A stretch of 64,000 nt of DNA from an uncultured Marinifilum sp. Its GTDB lineage: Bacteria > Bacteroidota > Bacteroidia > Bacteroidales > Marinifilaceae. The stretch is from NCBI RefSeq assembly GCF_963677195.1, contig NZ_OY781918.1, positions 4,390,923 through 4,454,922 of the forward strand, read 5' to 3'. The translations under genes were made by a program, and so were the position numbers. The notes under the pieces are model-generated. The model had not been told where the DNA came from. It worked only from the letters and a program-made list of their open reading frames with translations, and ran no database searches. Within the stretch, counting starts at the first letter, position 1, and each line of letters begins with the position of its first letter. This document shows, in pieces, positions 42,963 to 52,353 of this stretch.

Positions 42963-44759
42963 TTATTCTTTGTACATTTTTTCAATAAGATGATTGTATT
43001 TTTCCTGAATTACTTTTCTCTTTAATTTTAAAGTAGATGTAATTTCTCCGGCCTCAATTGTAAACTCTTTAGGAAGCAAAGTAAATTTCTTTACTTTCTC
43101 AAATCTTGAAAATTCTTCCTGTAATTCTTCGAATCGTTTCTCGAAAAATTCTATAATTTGAGAGTTAGCCAATAATTCTTCTATTGAATTAAAAACAATA
43201 TTTTGTTGAACTGCATAAGCCTGTAAAGGACCAAATGCAGGCACAGCCAATGCTGTTACAAATTTTCTACAATCGCCAATTACCGCTATTTGCTCAATAA
43301 ACTGATCGTTTACCAGAGTAGTTTCAATTTTTTGGGGAGCAACATATTTTCCACCCGAAGTTTTCATTAGATCTTTAATTCGATCTGTTATAATCAAACG
43401 TCCATTTTCGTCAATTCTACCCGCATCGCCAGTACAAAACCAACCATCTTTCATTACTTCGGCAGTAGCTTCAGGCTTTTTATAGTACCCTCGCATTACA
43501 CCAGGACCTTTTACCATAATCTCATTATTAGCACCAATTTTAATCTGGCTGCCAATAATAGTATTTCCTGCTGTTCCAAAATCAATATGTTTATCGCCAT
43601 ATAAACTTACAGTAGCCATTGTTTCGGTAAGTCCATAACCAACTTTAACATTAATTCCTATTGAATGGAAAAACTCCAGCAAATCTCTCGAAAGAGGCGC
43701 TCCTCCGCAAGGCATAAAATTAATTCTTCCCCCAAAAATACCTCTTAATTTACTCAGCACCAATTTATCGGCAAGCTTATGTTTAAGATTTAATAATGTA
43801 GGAATCTTTTTTTCGAACATACTATACTGATTATAGTATTTTTCTCCAACCTTTACCGACCAATTTAGCAATGCTTGTTTTAAAAACGATGCTTCCTTCG
43901 ACTTATCTTTAATTCCAGAAAATATTTTTTCATAAATTCTGGGAACAGTACACATTAAAGTTGGTTTTACTTCTTTCATCACTTCCGCAATTTTTTTAGG
44001 GTCGCGATTAAAGTAAACTTCTATTCCTCTATGGAAGCAGAAGAAACACCAACCTCTTTCATAAACATGACTTAAAGGCAAAAAACTAAGCGAAACATCC
44101 TTATCCGAAACATTTAATTCCTTATCGTGAGAAACCAGTACACTGGAAATATTTTTGTGATCTATCATCACACCTTTAGGTTCTCCTGTAGTTCCCGAGG
44201 TATAAATTAGGGTTGCCAGATCGTCGAATTCTCCACTATAAAAACGTTCGTCGAATTCTTTTCCCATGCCAGAATTTTGTCCGTCAATAAGGAATTCATC
44301 CCAATATAGTGATCGATCATAATCGGTAAGTTTCGTTTTCTTATCAAAAACAACTACCATCTTAACATGAGGAACGTCTTTAATAAGTTCCATTGCACGA
44401 TCGTATTGTTCCTGCTCGCCAACAAATATGACTTGAGCTTCGGAATCTTCGACAATATATTTTGCTTCGGCAGCTGAGTTTGTAGGATAAATTGGAACGG
44501 TAACACCTCTAACGCTCATAATAGCTAAATCGGCTGTGATCCATTCTGGCATGTTTTGGGAGAATATTGCAACAGATTGCTTCTCTTTAACACCCAATTT
44601 CATAAGAGCTTTTGATATTTGGCGAATTTGCAAACCAAATTCATTCCAGCTTACACCAACCCACTTATCATTCTCTTCATCTTTGTAGCGCATTGCAATT
44701 CGATCACCAAATTTTTCAATTCTATCACGAATTAATTTGCCCCAATGTTGATACTCCAT
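42963..44759 (-). CDS. AMP-forming long-chain acyl-CoA synthetase
   Basis: Activates fatty acids to acyl-CoA through an acyl-adenylate. The AMP-binding signature LIYTSGTTGEPKGVMI is at about 191-206. Further motifs are GYGLTETMATVS, the FCTGDAGRIDENG region and the C-terminal lid with KTSGGKYVAPQKIE. Length (598) and sequence fit the Bacteroidota long-chain group. It has the final Lys-rich segment (TLKLKRKVIQEKY) typical of this group. A single gene, convergent with the methyltransferase. Confidence 0.94.
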   Translation of the reverse strand: MEYQHWGKLIRDRIEKFGDRIAMRYKDEENDKWVGVSWNEFGLQIRQISKALMKLGVKEKQSVAIFSQNMPEWITADLAIMSVRGVTVPIYPTNSAAEAKYIVEDSEAQVIFVGEQEQYDRAMELIKDVPHVKMVVVFDKKTKLTDYDRSLYWDEFLIDGQNSGMGKEFDERFYSGEFDDLATLIYTSGTTGEPKGVMIDHKNISSVLVSHDKELNVSDKDVSLSFLPLSHVYERGWCFFCFHRGIEVYFNRDPKKIAEVMKEVKPTLMCTVPRIYEKIFSGIKDKSKEASFLKQALLNWSVKVGEKYYNQYSMFEKKIPTLLNLKHKLADKLVLSKLRGIFGGRINFMPCGGAPLSRDLLEFFHSIGINVKVGYGLTETMATVSLYGDKHIDFGTAGNTIIGSQIKIGANNEIMVKGPGVMRGYYKKPEATAEVMKDGWFCTGDAGRIDENGRLIITDRIKDLMKTSGGKYVAPQKIETTLVNDQFIEQIAVIGDCRKFVTALAVPAFGPLQAYAVQQNIVFNSIEELLANSQIIEFFEKRFEELQEEFSRFEKVKKFTLLPKEFTIEAGEITSTLKLKRKVIQEKYNHLIEKMYKE

Positions 44760-44927
44760 AAAAGTATTTTAGTTGTAAAATCGGAGCAAAGATAAGCATG
44801 TTTCGCTGATTTAAAAGGTTTTCAGCTTATTATGAGTTTTGTACAAATGTTAAAAATCATTAATTAAGAACATAAGCTAAATTCCATTCTAAACTTAACA
44901 TCTTACATATAAATATCTTATACAAAA

Positions 44928-44957
44928 AACAACCCTCAACATAAGTTAAGGGTTGTT
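44928..44957 (-). terminator. Terminator after the FAH-family gene
   Basis: AACAACCCT (44928-44936) pairs with AGGGTTGTT (44949-44957) around a 12-nt loop, about 50 bp after the stop on the minus strand. Confidence 0.6.
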
Positions 44958-45005
44958 AGTTTATTCTTCGTCTGATTAAATACAGAATAAATACAATAAT
45001 AGAAG

Positions 45006-45617
45006 CTATTTTACGTAAAAATCCATTAATTTTTCTCCTTCGAGTTCGGCTTGCAAACGATCACCAATTTTTACAGGTCCTACTCCTTCGGGTGTTCCTG
45101 TATAAATTAAATCTCCTATTTTTAAAGTAAAAAATTGAGATAGATATGCAATTAAGTAATCAACAGAAAAAATCATATTTGAGGTATTTCCTGTTTGTAC
45201 TCTTTCACCATTTATATTCAAATTAAAATCAAGATTGTTAATCGATTTAAATTTATTTTTTGGTATAAACTTACTAATTGGTGCTGCTCCATCGAATGCT
45301 TTTGCCTTTTCCCATGGTAATCCTTTCTTTTTGCATTCGGCTTGAATATCGCGCGCTGTAAAATCAATTCCCAAGGCGACTTCTTCGTAGTAACGGTGAG
45401 CAAATTCTACGGGTATATTTTTACCTACCCTACTGATTTTAATAACCAATTCTAACTCGTGATGAATATCTTTCGAAAAATCGGGATAATAGAAATCGTT
45501 ATTATTTTTTAACAAAGCAGAATCGGGCATAGAAAAAACCACTGGCTCGGCAGGCACTGGATTATTTAATTCCTTGGCATGATTCACATAATTTCTTCCA
45601 ATTGCTAGAATTTTCAT
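45006..45617 (-). CDS. Fumarylacetoacetate hydrolase-family protein
   Basis: Mg2+-dependent hydrolase or decarboxylase fold of 203 residues. Metal ligands can be seen in the HHELELVI motif and the later DFTARDIQ segment. The end of the domain is YTGTPEGVGPVKIGD. Short single-domain members include acylpyruvases and oxaloacetate decarboxylases (FAHD1-like), which is the most likely role here. It lies 37 bp downstream of the exonuclease gene. Confidence 0.92.
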   Translation of the reverse strand: MKILAIGRNYVNHAKELNNPVPAEPVVFSMPDSALLKNNNDFYYPDFSKDIHHELELVIKISRVGKNIPVEFAHRYYEEVALGIDFTARDIQAECKKKGLPWEKAKAFDGAAPISKFIPKNKFKSINNLDFNLNINGERVQTGNTSNMIFSVDYLIAYLSQFFTLKIGDLIYTGTPEGVGPVKIGDRLQAELEGEKLMDFYVK

Positions 45618-45654
45618 ATTGCTAAGATATAAATGTTAAGTTTCAGAATTGAGT

Positions 45655-46422
45655 TTATTTATTGAATCCTCTGAGTTTTATTTCGGTTAAAATTTTCTTT
45701 GTGTACAAAGGAAAATCGCTATTCATAACCCAACCATAGTATCCTGGTTGCTTTTCGAGTACTTCTTCAACTGTTTTACCCTTATTTTTTCCAAAGTTAA
45801 ATCTCTCAACACCTTTCTCATCAATAATAATAAAACCTGCAAAATCGGCATTTTTATTTTGAGATGAAAAAGTTGCCAAATACTCTATATCATTTTCCAG
45901 ATTATCGTATTTATCCAATTGCGATTTTAAAACCTCATAAGTGGCTTTTGTATCGGCCTCGGCACCATGTGCACCTTCTAACTCTTTATTACAGTAAAAT
46001 TTATATGCTGCCGTTAAAGTTCGCTGTTCCATTTTATGAAAAATAGTTTGTACATCCACAAACTTTCTTTTTTTCATATCAAAATCGATATCAGCTCTTA
46101 AAAACTCTTCGGCTAACAAAGGAAAATCGAATCGGTTAGAATTATAACCAGCCAAATCGCAACCTTCCAAATATTTTGCTATAATTTTACCTAACTCCTT
46201 AAAAGTTGGTTCATCTTTTACATCTTCGTCTTTAATACCATGTATCGCCGACGACTGCGCAGGAATTGGAATCCCCGGATTAACCCGAAAAGTTTTCACC
46301 TCTTCTTCTCCATTAGGAGCAACCTTAACAATACAAATTTCAACAATACGATCTTTTGCAACATTAATACCTGTTGTTTCTAAATCGATAAATGCGATTG
46401 GATTTTTTAAATTCAGATTCAT
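45655..46422 (-). CDS. DEDDh-type 3'-5' exonuclease (DnaQ-like)
   Basis: Exonuclease of 255 residues. The Exo I motif is FIDLETTGINVAKDR, Exo II is in DLAGYNSNRFDFPLL and Exo III is HGAEADTKATYEVL, giving the full DEDDh set. The C-terminal about 80 residues contain a module (FNFGKNKGKTVEEVLEKQPG YYGW) often fused to Bacteroidota DnaQ-like proteins. It could be the proofreading subunit or a repair exonuclease. It lies directly downstream of dnaN on the same strand, separated by a terminator. Confidence 0.93.
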   Translation of the reverse strand: MNLNLKNPIAFIDLETTGINVAKDRIVEICIVKVAPNGEEEVKTFRVNPGIPIPAQSSAIHGIKDEDVKDEPTFKELGKIIAKYLEGCDLAGYNSNRFDFPLLAEEFLRADIDFDMKKRKFVDVQTIFHKMEQRTLTAAYKFYCNKELEGAHGAEADTKATYEVLKSQLDKYDNLENDIEYLATFSSQNKNADFAGFIIIDEKGVERFNFGKNKGKTVEEVLEKQPGYYGWVMNSDFPLYTKKILTEIKLRGFNK

Positions 46423-46462
46423 TGATCAGTTTCTTATGAATTCGTTTATTGTGTAAAAATAT

Positions 46463-46497
46463 AAAACCTAACAGAAATAATCTCTCTGTTAGGTTTT
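46463..46497 (-). terminator. Terminator between dnaN and the exonuclease gene
   Basis: AAAACCTAACAGA (46463-46475) pairs perfectly with TCTGTTAGGTTTT (46485-46497) around a 9-nt loop, about 30 bp after the dnaN stop. Confidence 0.8.
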
Positions 46498-46527
46498 TAA
46501 TATTTTATTTTTTGATTTTAATTCTGT

Positions 46528-47658
46528 TTATGCGTTAATCATCATTGGCATTAACAACATCAAGACATCTTCGTCGGCATTTTCATTATCGTAAGGTAAG
46601 AAGATACCTGCCCTTGTTGGATCCGATAATTCAATTAATACATTCGATGAAGAAATATTTGAAAGTATCTCTAATAAGAATACTGATTTAAAACCAATTT
46701 CTAATTCTTGTCCCTCGTACTGACAAAGCAATCTTTCTCTTGCCGAAATTGAAAAGTCGATATCCTGAGCTGAAACAACCAGTTCGTTTGCTTTTAATTC
46801 GAACTTAATTAAATTACTTGCCGGATTAGAAAATACTGATACACGTTTTAATGTATTGTACAATTCTACTCTGTCAATAGTAATTACGTTAGGATTATTT
46901 TTAGGAATAACCGAATTATAACTTGGATAATTTCCTTCAACCAAACGACAAATTAATTTGTAATTCGAAAGCGTAAAGAATGCATTCTTATCATCGAATT
47001 CTACTTTCACAGGATTTTCTTCTTTCGGAAGAATGTTACGTAAAAGAGAAGCTGGTTTTTTAGGTAGTATAAATGAAGATTCAACATCAGATCTTCCATC
47101 CAAACGCTTGTAACGAACCAATTTATGTGCATCAGAAGCTACAAATGTTAGATCATTATTTCCCAATTCTACAAAAATACCATTCATTACTGGACGAAGC
47201 TCGTCATCTGCGGTAGCAAATAATGTTTTAATAACTCCCGTTAGTAATACATCACTTTCTACGGTAATATTCACTAAACTACTTTCCTCTTTCTCAGGAA
47301 GCTTTGGAAAATCCTCTCCATTTTGACCAACAATACTAAACACTCCATTTTCCGATGTTATCTTTACCGCTAAAGAGGTAGAATCGATATCGAAAGTAAG
47401 AGGTTGTTCAGGAAATTCTTTTAAAGTATCAGTCAAAATTTTAGCCGGAAAAGCAATTACACCATCGCCATGCGAAGTTTCCAGAGGAATAGTGGTGATT
47501 AATGTAGATTCCAAATCAGATGCAGTTGCCACCAATTCGCCATCTTTTAGCTCAAATAAAAAGTTATCTAAAATTGGCAAAGTATTCTTACTACTAATTA
47601 CTCTACTGATAGCTTGTAAATGACTTAACAATTCTGTACTTGATACTACAAATTTCAT
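46528..47658 (-). CDS. dnaN: DNA polymerase III beta subunit (sliding clamp)
   Basis: Ring-shaped processivity clamp. The three clamp domains span about 1-120, 128-245 and 247-376. It ends in the expected LLMPMMIN hydrophobic tail. The frame opens further upstream, but MKFVVSSTELLSHLQAI at 47658 is the conserved N-terminus (376 residues). No dnaA lies next to it, so an origin is not implied here. Confidence 0.96.
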   Translation of the reverse strand: MKFVVSSTELLSHLQAISRVISSKNTLPILDNFLFELKDGELVATASDLESTLITTIPLETSHGDGVIAFPAKILTDTLKEFPEQPLTFDIDSTSLAVKITSENGVFSIVGQNGEDFPKLPEKEESSLVNITVESDVLLTGVIKTLFATADDELRPVMNGIFVELGNNDLTFVASDAHKLVRYKRLDGRSDVESSFILPKKPASLLRNILPKEENPVKVEFDDKNAFFTLSNYKLICRLVEGNYPSYNSVIPKNNPNVITIDRVELYNTLKRVSVFSNPASNLIKFELKANELVVSAQDIDFSISARERLLCQYEGQELEIGFKSVFLLEILSNISSSNVLIELSDPTRAGIFLPYDNENADEDVLMLLMPMMINA

Positions 47659-47965
47659 TTGCATAATATTTAAAAATTTACCTAATTTTCTGTGTTTCAA
47701 ACCTTAAATAAAGATAAGCAATTAAGATTTGTATTAAGTGGTGAATATACAAATTTATTAAGGATTGTACTTACTCTTGAATTAAAAAAAATCTTTGTCT
47801 TTCTCTAATAATGTACAAAATTATTTTTTAATTCCATTTTACAGCATAAGTAAAAAACTGCTAATAGTTTGAAAATCATAAATCGAATGATTTTCAACTT
47901 TTAAATTCAGCACAATGGCATTGTAATTCGCAACAAAAGTAACATTTAAGATAAAAAATTTGCAA
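47659..47965. other. Intergenic region upstream of dnaN
   Basis: About 307 bp between dnaN and gldG, both on the minus strand. It must hold the dnaN promoter, but no clear consensus boxes, hairpins or DnaA-box clusters are seen. Confidence 0.3.
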
Positions 47966-49678
47966 TCAATTTCCTGCAAATTTTCTTTTCCGCATATAAA
48001 AACGAATTAATCCGAAAATCAGTAATAAAAACAAAGGCAATAACACATTAAATACTTGCCAGAATATGCGCTCCGAACGAATCTTCGTTTTATCGAGCAA
48101 ACGCAATTTTACTTCTCTTGCTCTTAAATTCATCCACCCTTCATTATCGCATAAATAATCGATACAGTTTAAAAGGAAGTTTCGGTTGCCATAAGTTTTT
48201 CGTGAGTACCTATCGTAGCCCAAAGCTTCAATTTGTCTGTTTTTACCTACTCCGCGCACGCGATTTTTAATTAAATCTCCATCTGATATTACAATCATTT
48301 TAGCAGGTTTACTTTCTTCTTTAAAAGTTTTACGATTAATACCTTTCCAGGCACGATTTTTAAATGCCGATTTAAATTTGCCCTCCAGTAAAACTGCAAT
48401 ATTTTTTTTCCCATCGGCAAAATACTCGGGCAATGGTTTTTTATTGACAATATCGAGGCGAATTACGCTGGGCACTTTTTCTAAACGTGTATAATTAGAA
48501 CTACTTAAAAGTACTTTTTTGCTGATATTTTTATTGTCTCCTACCCAATCGATAGAATTTGCAAACTCGGCTTTTACCACATTTAACTTTCGGGTAATTG
48601 GATGATTATCGGGACAATTTAAAAGAGGAGAATAATACCACGAAGCTGGTGTAAATTTAGCTTGCTCGCCTGGTAATGCTGTTTGCACAGGTATTAATTG
48701 TCCCTGAATATCCATTACCAAATCAGGATTAATTCGCAAACCATAAGTAAATAGCTGATCTTCTATATTTAATGGTTTATAGTAAGCTATTGTACTCTCT
48801 TTTACCGATAAACTATCCATACTGACCTGTACCTCATCGACCAACCATAGCACACTTCCTCCAGCCATTATGTACTGATCTATCTGATATTTATCGTCTT
48901 TTGCAAACTCTTTTCTTGGCTGAGCAATTACCAAAACAGAATAATCTTTATTTGTTTGATTCAGTTCTGTAGCTTTCACTCGCTCAACTTCATATCTTTG
49001 TAAAAGCGATGCGGTAATATCTGCAACTTCATACTCATTTAGCTCTTTGTGTCCGGTTAAAAATGCTATTTTTTTGGGTTTAATATTTTGCAACAAACGA
49101 ATGGCTTTGCTCAACTCAAATTCCAGTGTTTCTACCGAATGATTTAAGTTCTCTTCTGCCGAAGCTCCACTACTACTTTTAAGTAAATGTACTGCTGTTT
49201 CCTTCTCTTTATCGTGAACAATAATGCCTGGAACAATTATTTTTTGTTTTAAGCTTCCATCGGTAGTTTTTTCCTGTAAACTGGTAGGTTTTAATCCTCT
49301 AGAAACCAATTGTTCAAAAAACTCATTCCTTTTTTTAGGATTAAGTACATCATTCGGATTAATTACCGAATAAGTAATATTAACATTTGAATAGGCCGCA
49401 AATTCGTCGATCATTTCCATACTGGCCTTTTGCAGCTTGGCAAATCCATAAGGCAAATCGCCTGCCAAATATATCTCAAAAAACAAGTCTTTATCGAGAG
49501 ACTGTACCAGTTGCTTCGTATTATCAGAAAGAGAATATCTTTTTTCGGATGTTAAATCCCAACGAAAAAAATAAAATTGCAAAACCTGCATTATTACAAA
49601 TAATACAAGTAAGGAAAGCAATAAATTAAATATATCTTTTTGTCTTCTATTTTTTGCCATAACTTTATTACTTACCAT
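47966..49678 (-). CDS. gldG: GldG, gliding-associated ABC transporter substrate-binding-like subunit
   Basis: Membrane-anchored component of the GldAFG transporter. An N-terminal helix (about 17-37) is followed by a large periplasmic part and a C-terminal membrane helix (about 540-562). The N-terminus (WDLTSEKRYSLSDNTKQLV) and GHKELNEY segment are typical of GldG/ABC-2 accessory proteins. The ATG at 49678 overlaps the gldF stop by 7 bp, which favours it; ATG 49660 (MAKNRRQ) is an alternative. GldG is found in many non-gliding Bacteroidota, so motility does not follow. No gldA lies next to it. Confidence 0.93.
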   Translation of the reverse strand: MVSNKVMAKNRRQKDIFNLLLSLLVLFVIMQVLQFYFFRWDLTSEKRYSLSDNTKQLVQSLDKDLFFEIYLAGDLPYGFAKLQKASMEMIDEFAAYSNVNITYSVINPNDVLNPKKRNEFFEQLVSRGLKPTSLQEKTTDGSLKQKIIVPGIIVHDKEKETAVHLLKSSSGASAEENLNHSVETLEFELSKAIRLLQNIKPKKIAFLTGHKELNEYEVADITASLLQRYEVERVKATELNQTNKDYSVLVIAQPRKEFAKDDKYQIDQYIMAGGSVLWLVDEVQVSMDSLSVKESTIAYYKPLNIEDQLFTYGLRINPDLVMDIQGQLIPVQTALPGEQAKFTPASWYYSPLLNCPDNHPITRKLNVVKAEFANSIDWVGDNKNISKKVLLSSSNYTRLEKVPSVIRLDIVNKKPLPEYFADGKKNIAVLLEGKFKSAFKNRAWKGINRKTFKEESKPAKMIVISDGDLIKNRVRGVGKNRQIEALGYDRYSRKTYGNRNFLLNCIDYLCDNEGWMNLRAREVKLRLLDKTKIRSERIFWQVFNVLLPLFLLLIFGLIRFYMRKRKFAGN

Positions 49679-50403
49679 TTCCTGCTTTTAAGTACTGTTT
49701 TTGTGATCATAAGAAATGCTACAATTACTCCTGCAAAATAAATTACATCTCTGGAATCAACAACTCCTTTTGATAAAGATCTGTAATGTTCATTTATACC
49801 CAAAGAATAAATTGTAGTCTGCATATTCTGAAAATAATTAAGCTCTGCCAAGTAATCAAATCCAGTAAAAAGAAGAAAACTAAGAGCTAAAGCAAATAAG
49901 AATGCTACAATTTGGTTCTCGGTAATGGAACTACAAAAAACACCAATTGCTACATAAACTCCTGCCAAAAGAAACAGTCCAATAAAAGAACCCCAAAATG
50001 CAGCAGAATCGATACTTCCTACCGGACTGCCCAAATTATATATGGAGAAATAATAAACCAAACAAAATAACAATGAAACAACAACTACCAGTAAAGCTGC
50101 AAAATATTTAGCCAAAATAATTCCTGTTTCACTTATTGGGCGTGTATAAACCAGCTCAATTGTTCCCTGTTTTTTCTCGTCGGCAAATGAACGCATGCAA
50201 ACCGCTGGAATTAAAAAAAGATAAATCCATGGGGCTATTTCGAACAATACATTTAAATTTGCATAAGCCGAATCGAGCGGATTTGAAGGGCCAGGAAACA
50301 CCCAAACAAATAAACCTGTAGCAATTAAAAAAACGGATAGAATAAGATATCCGGTAAGAGAACTAAAAAAAGTTCTAAACTCCTTAATGAGAAGTGGTAG
50401 CAT
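49672..50403 (-). CDS. gldF: GldF, gliding-associated ABC transporter permease
   Basis: ABC-2-type permease of 243 residues with six membrane segments (SLTGYLILSVFLIATGLFVW near the start; later IYLFLIPAVCMRSFADEK with the family FADEKKQGT loop). The ATG at 50403 (MLPLLIKEFRTFF) is chosen, as upstream residues of the open frame do not fit the family. It is the first gene of the gldF-gldG pair. The ATPase GldA must be encoded elsewhere. Confidence 0.94.
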   Translation of the reverse strand: MLPLLIKEFRTFFSSLTGYLILSVFLIATGLFVWVFPGPSNPLDSAYANLNVLFEIAPWIYLFLIPAVCMRSFADEKKQGTIELVYTRPISETGIILAKYFAALLVVVVSLLFCLVYYFSIYNLGSPVGSIDSAAFWGSFIGLFLLAGVYVAIGVFCSSITENQIVAFLFALALSFLLFTGFDYLAELNYFQNMQTTIYSLGINEHYRSLSKGVVDSRDVIYFAGVIVAFLMITKTVLKSRKW

Positions 50404-50501
50404 AAATTGTATTCTATTAAACTTTATATCTACAAATTTGCAAAATAATTTCAGTAGAAAAAATCTCTTTGCCAAATCATTTAACTTACATAAATTTGAG
50501 C

Positions 50502-51614
50502 ATGAAAAATAGAATACTACTTATTCTCTCTATTCTTACCTTTAACACGACTTTGGCTCAGGAAAATACCTCTAAAGATATATTTACAACAAGTCTTAGA
50601 TATCATTATGGCGTAATATTACCACACCATAAATCTATTAGCTATTTGGTAAATGATCAAATTTCGGCTATTGAGTTAAATCTTGGAATTGTTCCAAATA
50701 GTGATAAAAACTGGGTTTCTTTGTATAAAAATCCAGAATTTGGAATTGGACTGTATCATACAAGCTTAGGGAACGACAAATTTTTAGGCAATGCTACGGC
50801 AATTTTTCCTTACATTAATTTCCCTATTACCAGAAAAAACAAATGGGAACTTAATTTTCAGTTGGGCTTTGGAATGGCATACACAAAAAAGCATTTCGAT
50901 CCTGTAAACAATTACACTAATGTGGCAATAGGATCAAAATTTAATGCTTTTTTAAAATTAATGACAATAAGTTCGTATGCAATCCATCCAAAATGGAATG
51001 TGAATGGAGGTATTGGATTCTTTCACATCTCAAATGGAGCTGTTAGTATTCCCAATAAAGGCTTAAATGCAGTAACTGCCAACTTAGGAGTATCTTATTA
51101 TTTAAATAATAAAAAAACACACAAAAAATCTACGTCTATAAATTATCCTAAGTTAGAAAATGAATTTTCCCTTATTTGGAGCAATGGCATAAAACAAACC
51201 AGTGTAAAAGATCCTCATAAATATTACAAAACAGGTTTATCTTTGAGTTACTTAAAAGGAATTAATGCAAAACAAAAAATAGGTTTGGGTATCGATTTAT
51301 TTTACGATACATCGACCAATAGAGGAAATTGGAATTTTGAGCCCCAAACTGGTTTTAATGACCGCTTTAGTCAATCCTTTTTTGTTTCGCACGAATTATT
51401 TATACAAAAGTTTATAATTGTTGCAAATGTAGGAGTATATACTCTTTATAAAACCGAACCTGAAAAACCTGTTTATACCAGAATTGGACTTCGATATGCA
51501 CTAAGTAAGCACTTTTTAGCAAGCTTATGCTTAAAAGCTCATTTAGGAAAAGCAGATTGTATTGAATGGGGAATTGGTTATCGAATAAATACAAAGAAAA
51601 ATGAGAATAGTTAA
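50502..51614 (+). CDS. PagL-like lipid A 3-O-deacylase / acyloxyacyl hydrolase family protein
   Basis: Outer-membrane beta-barrel enzyme that trims lipid A. A signal peptide ending in TLAQ (residues 17-20) is followed by barrel strands. The PagL-type catalytic pair lies in FFHISNGA (His175, Ser177). At 370 residues it is about twice the size of PagL, as usual for the Bacteroidota branch. The start at ATG 50502 gives the signal peptide; it is divergent from gldF. The end overlaps the next gene by 14 bp. Confidence 0.85.
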   Translation: MKNRILLILSILTFNTTLAQENTSKDIFTTSLRYHYGVILPHHKSISYLVNDQISAIELNLGIVPNSDKNWVSLYKNPEFGIGLYHTSLGNDKFLGNATAIFPYINFPITRKNKWELNFQLGFGMAYTKKHFDPVNNYTNVAIGSKFNAFLKLMTISSYAIHPKWNVNGGIGFFHISNGAVSIPNKGLNAVTANLGVSYYLNNKKTHKKSTSINYPKLENEFSLIWSNGIKQTSVKDPHKYYKTGLSLSYLKGINAKQKIGLGIDLFYDTSTNRGNWNFEPQTGFNDRFSQSFFVSHELFIQKFIIVANVGVYTLYKTEPEKPVYTRIGLRYALSKHFLASLCLKAHLGKADCIEWGIGYRINTKKNENS

Positions 51615-52344
51615 CATATTAATTATAGCAATATTACTGTGCATAACTGCCTGCAGTTCGTTTAATCCTTTCGAAGAAGAAGGCGATTATACAGAAAAAA
51701 GAGTGGTATTGGATGGAATTACAGCTATCGAAAACTTAAATACTTTTCAAATCGTTTTTATTCAAGACGAAGAAGAATATATTGTTTTAAAAGGAGGTGA
51801 AAACCTTATTTCTAAAACCGAAATTATTACTAATAATGAACTTTTAAAAATAAATCACTCTTACAGTAATAATACTCGAAATTTTGATCTAATAATAGTA
51901 GAAATACACCTAAAAAATTTAGATAAAATTACTTGCTTAGCCCCAGCTAATATTTTATCCAAAAATACATTAACAGGCAAACATCTTGATGTAATAATAA
52001 CTTCTGAATCGGAACTTGTAGAAATGAGTTTAAATCTGGATTACCAAAGTTTAAATTTTCACTCTCATGGAAGTGCCTGTGGAGCTTACGAATTTTATGG
52101 AAAATGCCCTAAAACCAATTACACTCTAAACGGAGTGATTAATATAAATGCCAGCAAGCTTCAAAATAAAATTACAAAACTGGCTCAAAACGGAATTGGA
52201 GAAGCTCATATTTGGGCTAACGACACATTAAATCTTACAATTTACAGTAGTGGCGATATTTATTACAAAGGAAATCCTGAAATAGCAATCAATCGAGTTC
52301 AGGTAAACAATCAAAGTCCGGATGCTAATGTAATACAAGAATAA
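51601..52344 (+). CDS. GIN-domain (DUF2807) lipoprotein
   Basis: Putative auto-transporter adhesin-type domain protein of 247 residues. The lipobox ends in CITAC (Cys18). The rest is a right-handed beta-helix-like GIN domain (FQIVFIQDEEEYIVLKGGEN; LAPANILSKNTLTGK; HIWANDTLNLTIYSSGDIYYKG). Function is unknown. The overlap with the PagL-like gene suggests co-translation and an envelope role. Confidence 0.88.
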   Translation: MRIVNILIIAILLCITACSSFNPFEEEGDYTEKRVVLDGITAIENLNTFQIVFIQDEEEYIVLKGGENLISKTEIITNNELLKINHSYSNNTRNFDLIIVEIHLKNLDKITCLAPANILSKNTLTGKHLDVIITSESELVEMSLNLDYQSLNFHSHGSACGAYEFYGKCPKTNYTLNGVININASKLQNKITKLAQNGIGEAHIWANDTLNLTIYSSGDIYYKGNPEIAINRVQVNNQSPDANVIQE

Positions 52345-52353
52345 GCGGCAATT

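Noticed and set aside
46528..47965. Replication origin next to dnaN
   Set aside because: No dnaA gene and no cluster of DnaA boxes was seen in the upstream gap; in Bacteroidota dnaN is often away from the origin.
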